A stretch of 64,000 bases of DNA. Origin: Pedobacter antarcticus (lineage in GTDB: Bacteria > Bacteroidota > Bacteroidia > Sphingobacteriales > Sphingobacteriaceae). Both the position numbers and the translations under genes were made by a program. Below the pieces are notes generated by a model, which saw nothing but the letters and a program-made list of their open reading frames with translations, did not search any database and was not told the DNA's origin. The stretch is from positions 617,730 to 681,729 of the forward strand of contig NZ_FONS01000001.1 in the NCBI RefSeq assembly GCF_900112985.1. The letters run 5' to 3'. Below, in pieces: positions 39,078-48,632 of the stretch (its first letter is position 1; the number at the start of each line of letters is the position of its first letter).

Positions 39078-40361
39078 ATGAATAATACAGTAAACTACTG
39101 TGGAAAAGGTTTTACATACCTACTAGGTATACTTCTCTTCACAAGCTGCCAAACAGCACCTCAGGACACGGCTTCAAATAATGCTACAGATAGCGCAGCA
39201 AAAGAACTTGTATTGCCAAATGGCTTTTCTGCCAGCGTCGTTGCAGATTCGCTAGGTGCTTTACGCCATCTCGCCGTCAACAAAAACGGGGATATTTATG
39301 TAAAGCTTAGTAAACTGAAAAATGGAAATGGAATCCTTTTTTTAAGCGATACAGACAAGGATGGAAAAATGGACAAAACTATGGGATTTGCCAACTATCC
39401 GGGTACCGGCATCCGCATACAGGATAATAAATTGTATTCATCTTCCAATAGCGGCGTCTATAGGTATCAACTAAACGCACAGGGGCAAGTGATAGACACT
39501 GCTAAAGCAGAAGTATTGGTCGAGGGCCTGGTGGACAAAGGGAGGGACAATGCAAAAAGCATAGCGCTTGATGATGAAAATAATCTATACGTTGCCATTG
39601 GTTCTTATGATGAGACTTGCACTGATGCTGCAGGAAATGGTCTAACCAACTGTAAATTGCTCGACTCAGTAGGTGGCATCTGGCAATTCAGTACAAATAA
39701 ACTCAATCAAAGCTATTCTAATTCGCTTCATTACGCAAAAGGATTAAAAAATGTGGTGGGATTGGATTGGAACAACGTTACAAAATCACTTTTTGTAGCT
39801 CCACATGGACGTGGTGGACTGAAGGAAAAATTCCCTAAACTATATACCCAGGAGCAGGAAAAAGCATTACCTGCAGAAACTCTGTATGAGCTGAGTAAAG
39901 GCTCCGATGGCGGTTGGCCCTATGTCTACTACGACCCATTTCTGCATAAGAATATTGTAGCTCCTGAATATGGCGGCGATGGTAAAAAATCTATTGACAA
40001 CAAGTACCTCGCTCCTGTTGCAGATTTCCCTGCACACCTTGCGCCGAACGACATGTTGTTTTATACCGGCAATATGTTTCCGGAGAAATATAAAAACGGA
40101 GCCTTCATCGTTTTTCACGGTCAATCGCAGTCAATGAACAAGGGTTACTTAGTTGCTTTTGTACCTTTTCTAAATGGAAAGCCATCCGGACCATGGGAAA
40201 TATTCGCTGATAATTTTGCAGGGGTAGATTTTGCCAATCCTAAAGGTCCTTATAAGCACCGTCCTATGGGCATCGCACAAGGACCTGATGGCGCATTATA
40301 TGTCGCTGATGATCTGAAAGGCACTATCTTTAAGATTACTTATCAGGGAGATAAAAAATAA
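39078..40361 (+). CDS. PQQ-type sugar dehydrogenase-like lipoprotein (sorbosone dehydrogenase family)
   Basis: 427 residues. Lipoprotein signal with Cys in LLFTSCQTAPQD. The mature protein is a six-bladed beta-propeller of the glucose/sorbosone dehydrogenase family: LRHLAVNKNGDIYVKL, KSIALDDENNLYVAIGS, WNNVTKSLFVAPHGRGG, and C-terminal PMGIAQGPDGALYVADDL. Members oxidise sugars or aldoses with PQQ, though many Bacteroidetes relatives are untested and may bind other ligands. Stands alone. Confidence 0.82.
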   Translation: MNNTVNYCGKGFTYLLGILLFTSCQTAPQDTASNNATDSAAKELVLPNGFSASVVADSLGALRHLAVNKNGDIYVKLSKLKNGNGILFLSDTDKDGKMDKTMGFANYPGTGIRIQDNKLYSSSNSGVYRYQLNAQGQVIDTAKAEVLVEGLVDKGRDNAKSIALDDENNLYVAIGSYDETCTDAAGNGLTNCKLLDSVGGIWQFSTNKLNQSYSNSLHYAKGLKNVVGLDWNNVTKSLFVAPHGRGGLKEKFPKLYTQEQEKALPAETLYELSKGSDGGWPYVYYDPFLHKNIVAPEYGGDGKKSIDNKYLAPVADFPAHLAPNDMLFYTGNMFPEKYKNGAFIVFHGQSQSMNKGYLVAFVPFLNGKPSGPWEIFADNFAGVDFANPKGPYKHRPMGIAQGPDGALYVADDLKGTIFKITYQGDKK

Positions 40362-40419
40362 AGTTAATAAAGCCTTGTAATGATCAGTTTGATAAAGGTA
40401 GAGTTTATGTGAATTGCGC

Positions 40420-41481
40420 TTATTTCCCCATTTTGCTGAATATCAATTTCATAGTTTCAGGATCAATAGAATTCATATCTACCAATTTTAATGATTTAAC
40501 CATTTTCAAAGTTCCTGTTTTGTATAACTTGAAGTGAGCTGTTTCCAGATGTGATAGATAAGCCTGCTTATTGGCGTAGATTTCGATGATCCTGATCTGG
40601 TTCGGATTTTCAATAACGTACATTGGAAAAATTGCAATAACCCCAGGTTCAACTTTAACAGATGCCGCGGCTTCTTCTTTCAAAATGCTATTGTAGGCTT
40701 CCAAATATTCAGGAATAATCTCTATTTCAGAAATGCGTACTAACATATCTGGCGCTGCGATAGGATGCTCAGGCCTTGACAACACTTTTCTCAAAGTATT
40801 TGCCTGGGTAATATTGATTGTTTTCTGGATTAAATCAGCGACTTCAGCCAATTGATCTTCGGTAATACCTGTATTGATTCCCATACCAACATGGGATTTC
40901 AACTGTGCTTCAACACCCGTCATTGCAGTTAATGCAGCAATGGTAACCAATTCCCGTTGTTTGAAATTCAATACATCACTTTCAAAAATATCTGCAAACA
41001 GGTGTTCTTTTAGAAAAGCATCTATTCGTGGAGCAAACTCTCCGAAACCTGGTGCAGGTTTGACTTGAGTAGATTTAGTTAATATTTCCAGAACTTTTCT
41101 ACCTTCTTCGTACTTGTCGCGATTGCTATCCGGAACCTTACCAGCATTTCCTTGTTTATCGATAATGCCTTTCGTTTTCCGGTCGGACAAAACATTCATA
41201 AAAGTATTGATTCCATTAAGGCTTCTAGGAAAACCACAATACGCATATAGTTGAACCAATAGCTCTTTGATTTCGTTAACCTTTAACCCGGAATCCATCC
41301 CCGCATTCAATTGAGCCGTTAGCTGTTCTAGATCTCCAACTGCTGTTAGTGCAGAAATACGGACCAAACTTTTTTCCTGGTCATCTAAAAAAGTTGGTAC
41401 ATCCGTTTTATTTTGGGCATTCATTACAGTTGCATTTAAGATTAAACAAAATATGAGGAAGCACTTTATAAAATTATTCAT
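40420..41481 (-). CDS. secreted protein with two carboxymuconolactone decarboxylase-like domains and an ABM domain
   Basis: 353 residues. Signal peptide MNNFIKCFLIFCLILNATVMNAQ. Two AhpD/CMD-like domains: about 35-100 (VRISALTAVGDLEQL, QLYAYCGFPRSLNGI) and about 150-235 (ELVTIAALTAMTGVEAQLKS, GITEDQLAEVADLI). From about 250 an antibiotic-biosynthesis-monooxygenase (ABM) fold (LVRISEIEIIPEYLEAYNS, IRIIEIYANKQAYLSHLET). No CxxC redox pair, so peroxidase activity is unlikely. Role unknown. Confidence 0.8.
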   Translation of the reverse strand: MNNFIKCFLIFCLILNATVMNAQNKTDVPTFLDDQEKSLVRISALTAVGDLEQLTAQLNAGMDSGLKVNEIKELLVQLYAYCGFPRSLNGINTFMNVLSDRKTKGIIDKQGNAGKVPDSNRDKYEEGRKVLEILTKSTQVKPAPGFGEFAPRIDAFLKEHLFADIFESDVLNFKQRELVTIAALTAMTGVEAQLKSHVGMGINTGITEDQLAEVADLIQKTINITQANTLRKVLSRPEHPIAAPDMLVRISEIEIIPEYLEAYNSILKEEAAASVKVEPGVIAIFPMYVIENPNQIRIIEIYANKQAYLSHLETAHFKLYKTGTLKMVKSLKLVDMNSIDPETMKLIFSKMGK

Positions 41482-41897
41482 CAGCTCTATTTTTTATTTA
41501 CAATGTTATATTCTTAATGTGTAACCGGATTCAGGCAGACCGCACTTTAACTTTTTTCTGCTTTCGGTTTCCTACTGAATATTACCATTTATTATTTAAA
41601 TTTTAATAGAGTCTCTGGATTATTGTTCGAAAATTATGCTAGTTAATGCAACTCATTTCTTATATATCTTTTCTTTTACCGGATTATCTATGATTCAAAT
41701 TTCGCTAATATTGTCTGCATAGCATGTAGACAGGTTACCGATTTATTTACCATTTTCACTGATATTGCTTTAAAACTGATACTCGACGGCTTGGCGTTGT
41801 TAAATTTGCATCTGTAATTTTCATTCTACGAAAGACGTTGAAACCCCTCTTCAATGAAGCCAATTCCAATTCGCCCTACAAAAATTGTCTTATGCAA

Positions 41898-42142
41898 TTA
41901 TGACTTCAATGTATTGGCCGATCCATTTTTAAATAATAGTGATGCATTTGAAGTCACGTTTTTAAACGTATTCATGCGTTCAGCAGCGATTGTACCCTGC
42001 ACCTTTAATTTTTCTATGCTAACTAAAGCGTCAGTAATCTCTCTCACAGCATTCTTTACTGAAATTATGGTGCCCTCAGATTTTAAATGGTGATCAGATA
42101 TTTTTCATGTTTAATCTCAAACTCTAAATCGGACGTATGCAT
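41898..42142 (-). pseudogene. possible decayed gene of unknown family
   Basis: On the minus strand, an ATG at 42142 opens MHTSDLEFEIKHEKYLITI and stops; one frame over, the strand then reads HLKSEGTIISVKNAVREI and TDALVSIEKLKVQGTIAAER to a stop at 41898. The second part has helical, protein-like composition. Together they may be one gene broken by a frameshift. I recognise no family, and chance cannot be excluded. Confidence 0.3.
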
Positions 42143-42235
42143 TTCAACTCTTATAAATAAAAACACGAAATTTATTACTTAAAATAAAATTAAAAAACAC
42201 TCAATTGGTTAAAAAAAACCTCTTAAAGAAATAAA

Positions 42236-42256
42236 GCCTCCTTTCTTCAAGGAGGC
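42236..42256 (-). terminator. terminator of the small protein pair
   Basis: GCCTCCTT / AAGGAGGC stem of 8 bp with a 5-nt loop, followed on the minus strand by TTTATTTCTTT; 50 bp past the stop of the gene at 42307. Confidence 0.8.
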
Positions 42257-42306
42257 AGTTATAAATTTTCCATAAAAACATTAATTATCTAAATTGCTAA
42301 TGATTA

Positions 42307-42519
42307 CTAACTAGTGTGGCAATCTTTAGCACAGTAATAACATCCATTAATTTTCTTATAAGGATATTTACGCTTGGCTTCATTTACTGCACTGGAGCAC
42401 AAATAAAACTCACCTAATTCATCATAGTTTGTCTTTGGAAAAAAAGAACATCCGTTTTTATGAACTTCATAATCTCCATTACTTTGCTCATTTAAATTTA
42501 ACACATATCTATTCGCCAT
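42307..42519 (-). CDS. small conserved hypothetical protein, Cys-containing
   Basis: 70 residues, no signal. MANRYVLNLNEQSNGDYEVHK at the start, C-terminal GCYYCAKDCHTS with a CxxC and a further Cys, possibly a metal site. The start codon overlaps the stop of the gene at 42519, so the two are co-translated. I have the impression of a pair widespread in Bacteroidota, but no function is known to me. Confidence 0.65.
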   Translation of the reverse strand: MANRYVLNLNEQSNGDYEVHKNGCSFFPKTNYDELGEFYLCSSAVNEAKRKYPYKKINGCYYCAKDCHTS

Positions 42520-42692
42520 TATTTCTCCTTTCTTACTCCTTTGAACGGTGTACCATCCTGTTTAACATCCATAAATTTACCTGTGTTACTGTCTCGCTTT
42601 ACCCATTGCTCTGTTGAAGGGTTATACGTTTGACTTCTTTCGCGGACAGCACCATTGCGGTGTCCATCTCCTTTAGGCGGGTTAGTTGCCAT
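42519..42692 (-). CDS. small conserved hypothetical protein
   Basis: 57 residues from the ATG at 42692 (MATNPPKGDGHRNGAVRERS); the frame is open 11 codons further, but this start begins the conserved-looking part. Hydrophilic, with QWVKRDSNTGKFMDV, a repeated positive and glycine-rich pattern. Overlaps the next gene by one base. Role unknown. Confidence 0.7.
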   Translation of the reverse strand: MATNPPKGDGHRNGAVRERSQTYNPSTEQWVKRDSNTGKFMDVKQDGTPFKGVRKEK

Positions 42693-42708
42693 AATTTTTT
42701 TTCGTTTA

Positions 42709-43368
42709 ATGATTGACAAAATCATTAGGGTTGTAAATAGAGCAAAGAAAAGTAATCATGAGAGCATACTTGATTTCATAGAGTTTGAGAAAACAACGGT
42801 CGCTCAGGGTTTAGAATTTATTGACATAATCATTAACGCTATCCAGAAAAAAGTAGCATTAAATATTTCATATCAGAAATTTGGATACGAAGTTTCAAAT
42901 AGCCAAACAATACATCCCTACTTTTTAAAAGAATACCGTAATAGATGGTATGCAGTTGCCTTCAATGAAACAAAAGGCGACATTCGGACTTATGGTCTAG
43001 ATAGAATTAAACTTCTTACTGAAATCGGTACTCCTTATATTAACAATAAATTTATAAACACTAAAGAGTATCTAAGTAATTGCATAGGTATCAGTTTAAT
43101 GGACAAAAAAATTGATACAGTTCAATTACATTTCACATCAAAAGAGGGTAACTATATTAAGACATAGCCTTTACATAAGTCTCAGGTGATTATAGAAGAC
43201 TCATCAGATTCCGGTTTAATTTTGGAATACGAACTGATTATTAATTATGAATTCATTGGGATTATTTTAAGTTACGGATCACATGTCAAAGTCATCAAAC
43301 CAAAATTTTTAGCAGATAAAATTGCTGAAATATCTACACGGACAATGGAACAATACTTATTGCATTAA
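42709..43368 (+). pseudogene. WYL-domain transcription regulator, N-terminally truncated and with an in-frame stop
   Basis: From about 42709 the plus strand encodes the WYL region of a YafY/DeoR-type regulator: EFIDIIINAIQKKVALNISY, HPYFLKEYRNRWYAVAF, IRTYGLDRIKLL. At 43165-43167 a TAG interrupts the frame; directly after it the same frame continues (PLHKSQVIIEDSS, then EYELIINYEFIGIILSYGSH) to a stop at 43366-43368. The N-terminal winged-helix that binds DNA is missing. So this is a dead fragment, in a zone full of other remnants. Confidence 0.8.
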
Positions 43369-44243
43369 ATCCAAACACTTCGTTTATATATCCGTGAAAT
43401 GAGAAAATAATTTGAATTTCGGCGGCATCTAATAATATTACTTTCCAATACACAATACATAAGTTATTAAATATCAATCAGTTAATACTGATGTTAAACA
43501 AAATAGCTTCAAATTTAACATCCGTGGTCTTCTCACCAGTTATGTGGAAAACTTTGGAGAAATTAAGCGGTTTGTATGAATCAGGCACTGGCGACAATTG
43601 ATCGTAATTAATATTGTCTTCAAGTTGATTAGAATTTCCCCGTATCCCAGAATAACATACCGCTCTTGGACAATTTGTATACCTTTTTCTCAAAGATCTC
43701 GTTCGTAATCGTCCAGACCTGATCAACAAGCTGAAATGACTTTTCGATGTCGGGTTGGTCATCATGGTACTGCCCCTTACCAATTTACCCTAGACTAGCA
43801 GATAATTCACGGAAATAGTCTTCAAAAGCAAATCTCTCTTATTGTTATTGAGTTCTTTGCAATATGCATCAACATATTGTCTGAAAAGAACTTTTCTCCC
43901 CCTCTAGAATAAGAATGCTTGCATAATCATTGAAACGCATCGCTATTAGCTCATCCTCGTCAGTAATTTGGATACTACCTAAATCAATGCTTGGATAGTA
44001 GGATGTGTAACCTTAGTGTTGATGTTTATTTTAAACATACCTATATTTATTAACGATTTCGCCTTCTCGCCCATTATCCTTAACCTCTCGTAAATCTACT
44101 AATCTAATCCCAAAGTGTTCTTCATAAGTCAACGTATCCTTAGTAGACCCCTGCAAACGATAATGCCATTAAGAATTTCAGCTTCGATCATAATAGAATG
44201 TGGTATCATGACCGTTTCTTTTGTTACTTTATTTTTGAGGAAC
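43369..44243 (-). pseudogene. debris of an unrecognised gene, several frameshifts
   Basis: No intact gene, but on the minus strand protein-like pieces follow in order in different frames: EFKFLKNKVTKETVMIPHS (from about 44250), EEHFGIRLVDLREVKDNG, ITDEDELIAMRFNDYASILI, FQLVDQVWTITNEIFEKKVY, then YDQLSPVPDSYKPLNFSKVF to a stop at 43478. This looks like one gene of about 230 residues broken by several indels. Family unknown. Confidence 0.45.
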
Positions 44244-44936
44244 TTAAATTCGATTGCTGTTAGATAAAAAAACCAGAAAGAATCCAAAAGTCCCACCAAG
44301 AACCATTGCCAGCGGTGTCCTGTAAAGCAATTGAGGAAGATACAAGGGATTGGTAAAGGCTGTCATAAATGTCCGGTCATTGTTCCAGTTTCCCGGATCC
44401 ATCATAAAACCCAGAATAGAAACAATCAAGGCCATTGTAACCCAGGAAAACGCACTTAAGTACCAGCCAAATTTGATATGCCGTATCTTCGCTTTTAGCG
44501 ACTTATTCGCATTTTTCCAGGTTAGAAAATAAATTAGGATCAAAACCACTTCAGTCACAAAAACCGTCCACTCGGTAAACCAGGCGAAATAAAACACCCG
44601 GATTAAGCTGGCAATGGAGTTTGGACTGACTAGTGAAACAGAAAACCAGATACCAACTCCAGTCATTGCACCTATAGTTGTAGTAATGATAAAAGCTGTC
44701 CACATCATATTGTAGACCATCTTATCCCATTTGGCGTCGGTGATCTGATCCGGCTTGCTGTTCATTACCCCCTTGTTTTCCAGCCAGGTGACCAGTGGAA
44801 TAAAACCCACGGCCAAAGAATGGTTAATCAGCGCATGAAGTGTAGCGATCAAAGCAATCAACATCCGATTGTTGAGCCAGTCCAGATGAAACAAAGGAAT
44901 ATCCATATCAAAAATATTAGGATACAAAAATCCCAT
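44244..44936 (-). pseudogene. cytochrome bd-type ubiquinol oxidase subunit I-like protein, truncated
   Basis: 230 residues with six TM helices. It begins MGFLYPNIFDMDIPLFHLDW and has the conserved NNRMLIALIATLHALINHSL and MTGVGIWFSVSLVSP; these fit the Bacteroidetes branch of the CydA-like heme-binding subunit. The family continues well past this point with more TM helices; here the frame ends right after GGTFGFFLVFLSN and the strand runs into the debris described above. The 5' end, with promoter, looks intact. So probably a truncated gene at a rearrangement junction. Confidence 0.75.
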
Positions 44937-44964
44937 ATAAACGTCTAAATCAGTAGAAATAAAA

Positions 44965-44995
44965 AAGCAGGATGTTTATAAAAACAATCCTGCTT
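44965..44995 (-). terminator. terminator after the 45193-48513 genes
   Basis: AAGCAGGAT / ATCCTGCTT stem, with TTTTTTATTT following on the minus strand. About 200 bp after the DJ-1/YHS gene and 29 bp before the cytochrome bd-like start. Confidence 0.75.
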
Positions 44996-45192
44996 GATGT
45001 GTTAAATGGGCTTTCTATATTGAAAAAAGTGCACCTATATTGTTATAAACACATTACTGATTTAACTTTTCAACTCCAGACTTACAGCAACGATACACTT
45101 TACCGAGTGTATATCGCCAAATATTACTTGCTAGCTGACTAAAATCAAAACTTCTTTCATATTTCTGAAATCCATGTGCTATTTGTTGCAGT

Positions 45193-46164
45193 CTATTTTG
45201 TTCCCAGATAAGCCGCTGGATTTCTTTTGAAACTGTTTTTACACATAGCCGAACAAAAGCCAAGTACTTTGAATTTGTAATTCAACGTGTCTGCATAGCC
45301 CGCTGCTAGAGACATACCACAAACCGGATCTTTGTCATTATCAATCTTTATTTTTTTCGATGCAGTCTGCGGATGTAATAGCGGCGCTACAGCATTGTTG
45401 TACATAGAACGCAGGCTCTCTACAATATTTTTATCGGTTTTCTGTTCACTCCCACCTTTGACCGGTGGTTGTGGATCATACTCCAGGTCCAGCATGACCA
45501 TTTGTGTATACTTTTCGCCCATAATTTCGTTAATCATGCCCAGGCTCATGTCAATACCTGCCGAAACACCGGCACTAGTCCAATATTTACCGCTTTTTAC
45601 GTACCGCGTATTTTCAGAATTTATCCCAAATTGATCCTTTAGTATTTGCTTCCCAAACCAATGTGTTGTGGCCTCCTGATCTTTTAATAAACCGGTAGCA
45701 GCTAAGATCCAGGCACCGGTGCACACGCTTGCGGTATATTTAGAGTTGGCGTCAATCGCTTTTATCCAGTTTAGCAGAACGGTATCTTTTGTTGCCATGT
45801 AAGTTTCATTCAGCCCACCAGGAATAACTAAGATATCTAATTGCTTTACCTCAGCGATCGAAGAGTCGCACTGCACTTTCAGGCCATTTCCAGTGGTGAT
45901 GAGTCCTTTATGCCGCCCTACAAAAAACACCTTAGCACCCATAAGTTCGCTCAATACGTGGTAGGGACCCATCGCATCAAGAACAGCGTAATCATCATAA
46001 AGCAAAATACCTACGGTCTTAATCTTAACTTTAGGCTCAGGAAAGCTTACAGGTATCTGTTCAGTCTGGCTTTTTGTTGTGGTTGTTTCTGGATCCTTTG
46101 TTTTGTTTTTACAAGCTGCAAGCATGAAGATCATGGTGGCAGCAAAAATTAGTTTTTTCATCAT
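45193..46164 (-). CDS. DJ-1/PfpI lipoprotein fused to a C-terminal YHS domain
   Basis: 323 residues. Lipoprotein signal with Cys in MIFMLAACKNKTK. A GlxA-like DJ-1/PfpI domain covers about 48-230 (VGILLYDDYAVLDAMGPYHV, LDILVIPGGLNE) with the nucleophile at C148 (SVCTGAWILAATGLL). A YHS domain follows from about 278 (DPVCGM, C282; then GFCSAMCKNSF, C304 and C308). YHS domains bind heavy metals such as copper in several proteins. It starts 9 bp after the TonB receptor gene. A similar pairing of a DJ-1 gene and a YHS gene, but unfused, is at 51462-52462. Confidence 0.85.
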   Translation of the reverse strand: MMKKLIFAATMIFMLAACKNKTKDPETTTTKSQTEQIPVSFPEPKVKIKTVGILLYDDYAVLDAMGPYHVLSELMGAKVFFVGRHKGLITTGNGLKVQCDSSIAEVKQLDILVIPGGLNETYMATKDTVLLNWIKAIDANSKYTASVCTGAWILAATGLLKDQEATTHWFGKQILKDQFGINSENTRYVKSGKYWTSAGVSAGIDMSLGMINEIMGEKYTQMVMLDLEYDPQPPVKGGSEQKTDKNIVESLRSMYNNAVAPLLHPQTASKKIKIDNDKDPVCGMSLAAGYADTLNYKFKVLGFCSAMCKNSFKRNPAAYLGTK

Positions 46165-46173
46165 TCTTTTTGT

Positions 46174-48513
46174 TTAGAATTTTGCAATAAGAGTGGTTCC
46201 ATAAGTTCTTGGGCTTCCTAACAGGAATGAATTGAAAGAACCATAAGCTATATACTTTTTATCGGTGATATTTCGGGCCCAAAAGTTTAGTTCAAAATGT
46301 ATTGTACTTATACCCGCTTTTGAATTGAATAAACTGTAGGCAGACTGGTTCTTATCGTTGATAAAATCAAATTCATATGAACCCAGATAGCGATATTCTC
46401 CTCGGATAAATGCAGACAGGTTATGTTTGCTACCTGCGAAGTCGTAGGAGTATTGGGCAGCCAGCATTGAACTAACCGGCGGCGTATTGATCGGTTTATT
46501 TCCTTTAAAGTCGACCACTGCACCTGCGTCAGCACTGTACAATAACAGCGATGTATAGCGCGCATGGGAATAACTGGCATTCCAGTCGATCTGCAAACCT
46601 TTTACTGGCAATACCGTTAGTTCCAGTTCCACACCTTTATTGTGCATTTCTCCAACGTTTAGGATCAATGCATTGATGCCGTCCATTGCCGTACTGATTT
46701 GTTGGTTATGCTGTTCCAGGTAGAAAGCGGTAAGGTTCAACTTCATCTTATTGTTCCAAAGCATGTTTTTCCAACCGATCTCGTAATTATCCGAATGTTC
46801 GGGCTGGTAAGGAACCTGTGCGGGATCTGTTGCGTTCGTATTCAACCCACCAGCACGGAAACCACGTGCATAACTCCCGTACAATAACATGTTATCCTTT
46901 AACTTATAGCTCAGCACAAACTTTGGCGTTACAGCATTGAAGTCCGCTTTGTAATATTGCTTTGGTGATGAGACCACCGGATCAGGATCCTTCTCGTAAT
47001 CGGTGTATTGATTCAGACTACGGGTCTCGTGGTCATAGCGGATACCCGCAGTAAAGTCCAGTTTGTCTGTGATGGCATAAGTTGCTTGTCCAAAAAATGC
47101 GTAACCTTTGTTATTACCGCGGCTCAAACTGGTGCTGGTGAATGGGGCATTGGTAGCTTTAGGATCAAGTAACACGTAGTCCGGCCCGAAGAAAGTAGGT
47201 GCATTCATATGGGTGTTTTGCGTGAATCCGTAAGCTCCTGCTACCCATTTAAGCTGGCTCTGACTTGCCGATGGCGAGGCAAACCTAATTTCTTGCGAAA
47301 AAATATGCTGACGCTGATCGGGTGCGGTACTCAGGGCATCTAAAGGAGTAAAATCATAATCAACCCCCTTTCCCTCATAATAAGCATGCCAGTCAATGTA
47401 AGAAGACACCGAAGTAAAGTTAAAATGTTTGCCGTAGTAATTGGCGGCTAAAGAGGTATTGAAATTTTTCCGCCGTTCCACATTCGTGTTGTTGGTGTTT
47501 ACCTGGTATGGTTTAGCGAATACCTCTTCAATTGAGCCCAGCCAGGGAAAGCTGCCACGATCATTGTCATTTTCTAATTTTGCATTCAGTGCAAGTGACC
47601 AGTTCGCCGATGGCAGGTAACGCAAGTTGAAATTGCCCGAGTAATCCTCTCTCCGGTCGAAACCACTTTTTGTAAATTCGTTGTAATATATCGATCCACG
47701 GTGATTATAGGTAAAGGAGCCACTGGCAAAAAGTTTATTCGCGACAATTGGGCTTGATAGACTAGCAGTATAACGCTGTTGTCCGTAATTGCCAAACGTG
47801 GCTTCAAAATAGCCACTTGGTGTATTACCTGGTTGTTTGGTGGTGATATTTACCACACCACCAAAAGCATTACGCCCATAGAGCGTTCCCTGGGGACCTC
47901 TCAGGATCTCAATGCTTTGTATATCATTGAACAATGGTGGCGCAGAAAAGTAATCAAATTGGTAAACACCATCTACATAGGTGGCCACAGCTTGTTCATT
48001 GGAAAAGCCCATCACCCCGCGTATGTTGAAGAAATTAGAGCTGGTACTGTTACCATGTTCTACGGTAAACAAATTAGGCGCAATAGCGGTCAGGTTGGTA
48101 ATATCCCAAAGACGGTAGTCCCTAATCTGTTTGGCACCTAACACAGTAATTGCAGCAGGAACTTTTTGAACATCCTGCTGCTTATTATCTGCGGTCACCA
48201 TTACTTCGTTCAGTTGCTGACTGGCAACCTGAAGTCGAATCATTAAATTGATGGGCGCATTATTGGTTATGGTAAGATTTTTAAATTGAGTGGCAAAACC
48301 AATTGCGCTTATTGATAGCTGATAATTTCCTTCCGCTAAAATTAGGGTAAATCTGCCTTGTTTATCAGAGGTAGTCCCTTTTGTGCTGTTTAAAACACTA
48401 ATATTGGCTAGTGGCACCGGTTCCCCGCTTTGTGTTTTGATTGTTCCATCAAGGGTTTGAGCAAAAGTTGTAATGGAAAACAAGAGTATAAATATTGTAT
48501 ATAGGAGTTTCAT
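46174..48513 (-). CDS. TonB-dependent receptor
   Basis: 779 residues from the ATG at 48511-48513, chosen because it begins a signal peptide (MKLLYTIFILLFSITTFAQ); the frame is open 35 codons upstream. A carboxypeptidase-like regulatory domain lies at about 20-105, the plug at about 110-225 (VPAAITVLGAKQIRDYRLWD, NDIQSIEILRGPQGTLYGRN), then a 22-strand barrel ending in a terminal Phe. Downstream of small Cys protein 1 (119 bp) and followed 9 bp later by the DJ-1/YHS gene. In this context a metal complex is a likely ligand, but the sequence alone does not show it. Confidence 0.88.
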   Translation of the reverse strand: MKLLYTIFILLFSITTFAQTLDGTIKTQSGEPVPLANISVLNSTKGTTSDKQGRFTLILAEGNYQLSISAIGFATQFKNLTITNNAPINLMIRLQVASQQLNEVMVTADNKQQDVQKVPAAITVLGAKQIRDYRLWDITNLTAIAPNLFTVEHGNSTSSNFFNIRGVMGFSNEQAVATYVDGVYQFDYFSAPPLFNDIQSIEILRGPQGTLYGRNAFGGVVNITTKQPGNTPSGYFEATFGNYGQQRYTASLSSPIVANKLFASGSFTYNHRGSIYYNEFTKSGFDRREDYSGNFNLRYLPSANWSLALNAKLENDNDRGSFPWLGSIEEVFAKPYQVNTNNTNVERRKNFNTSLAANYYGKHFNFTSVSSYIDWHAYYEGKGVDYDFTPLDALSTAPDQRQHIFSQEIRFASPSASQSQLKWVAGAYGFTQNTHMNAPTFFGPDYVLLDPKATNAPFTSTSLSRGNNKGYAFFGQATYAITDKLDFTAGIRYDHETRSLNQYTDYEKDPDPVVSSPKQYYKADFNAVTPKFVLSYKLKDNMLLYGSYARGFRAGGLNTNATDPAQVPYQPEHSDNYEIGWKNMLWNNKMKLNLTAFYLEQHNQQISTAMDGINALILNVGEMHNKGVELELTVLPVKGLQIDWNASYSHARYTSLLLYSADAGAVVDFKGNKPINTPPVSSMLAAQYSYDFAGSKHNLSAFIRGEYRYLGSYEFDFINDKNQSAYSLFNSKAGISTIHFELNFWARNITDKKYIAYGSFNSFLLGSPRTYGTTLIAKF

Positions 48514-48632
48514 AAGATCGCTTAATAGCATAGTTAAAATAACAAAATAGCTGTCAGTCCCGAATGTCAAATAATGTTGTTTGCAAACAACGCTTACAAA
48601 CTGTTCGTGACGGCACATTAAAAATGAAAACT

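Larger units (their letters stand above)
41482..42306. other. low-coding region between 40420 gene and small protein pair
   Basis: No intact gene. It contains possible gene debris at 41898-42142 and a terminator at 42236-42256. Confidence 0.5.

Noticed and set aside
41854..42093. Plus-strand frame of 79 codons
   Set aside because: Composition is less protein-like than the opposite strand, which is reported as possible debris.
45054..45263. Minus-strand frame with a CC-containing C-terminus after the DJ-1/YHS gene
   Set aside because: Half of it overlaps the YHS coding region; no domain seen. Not counted as a gene.
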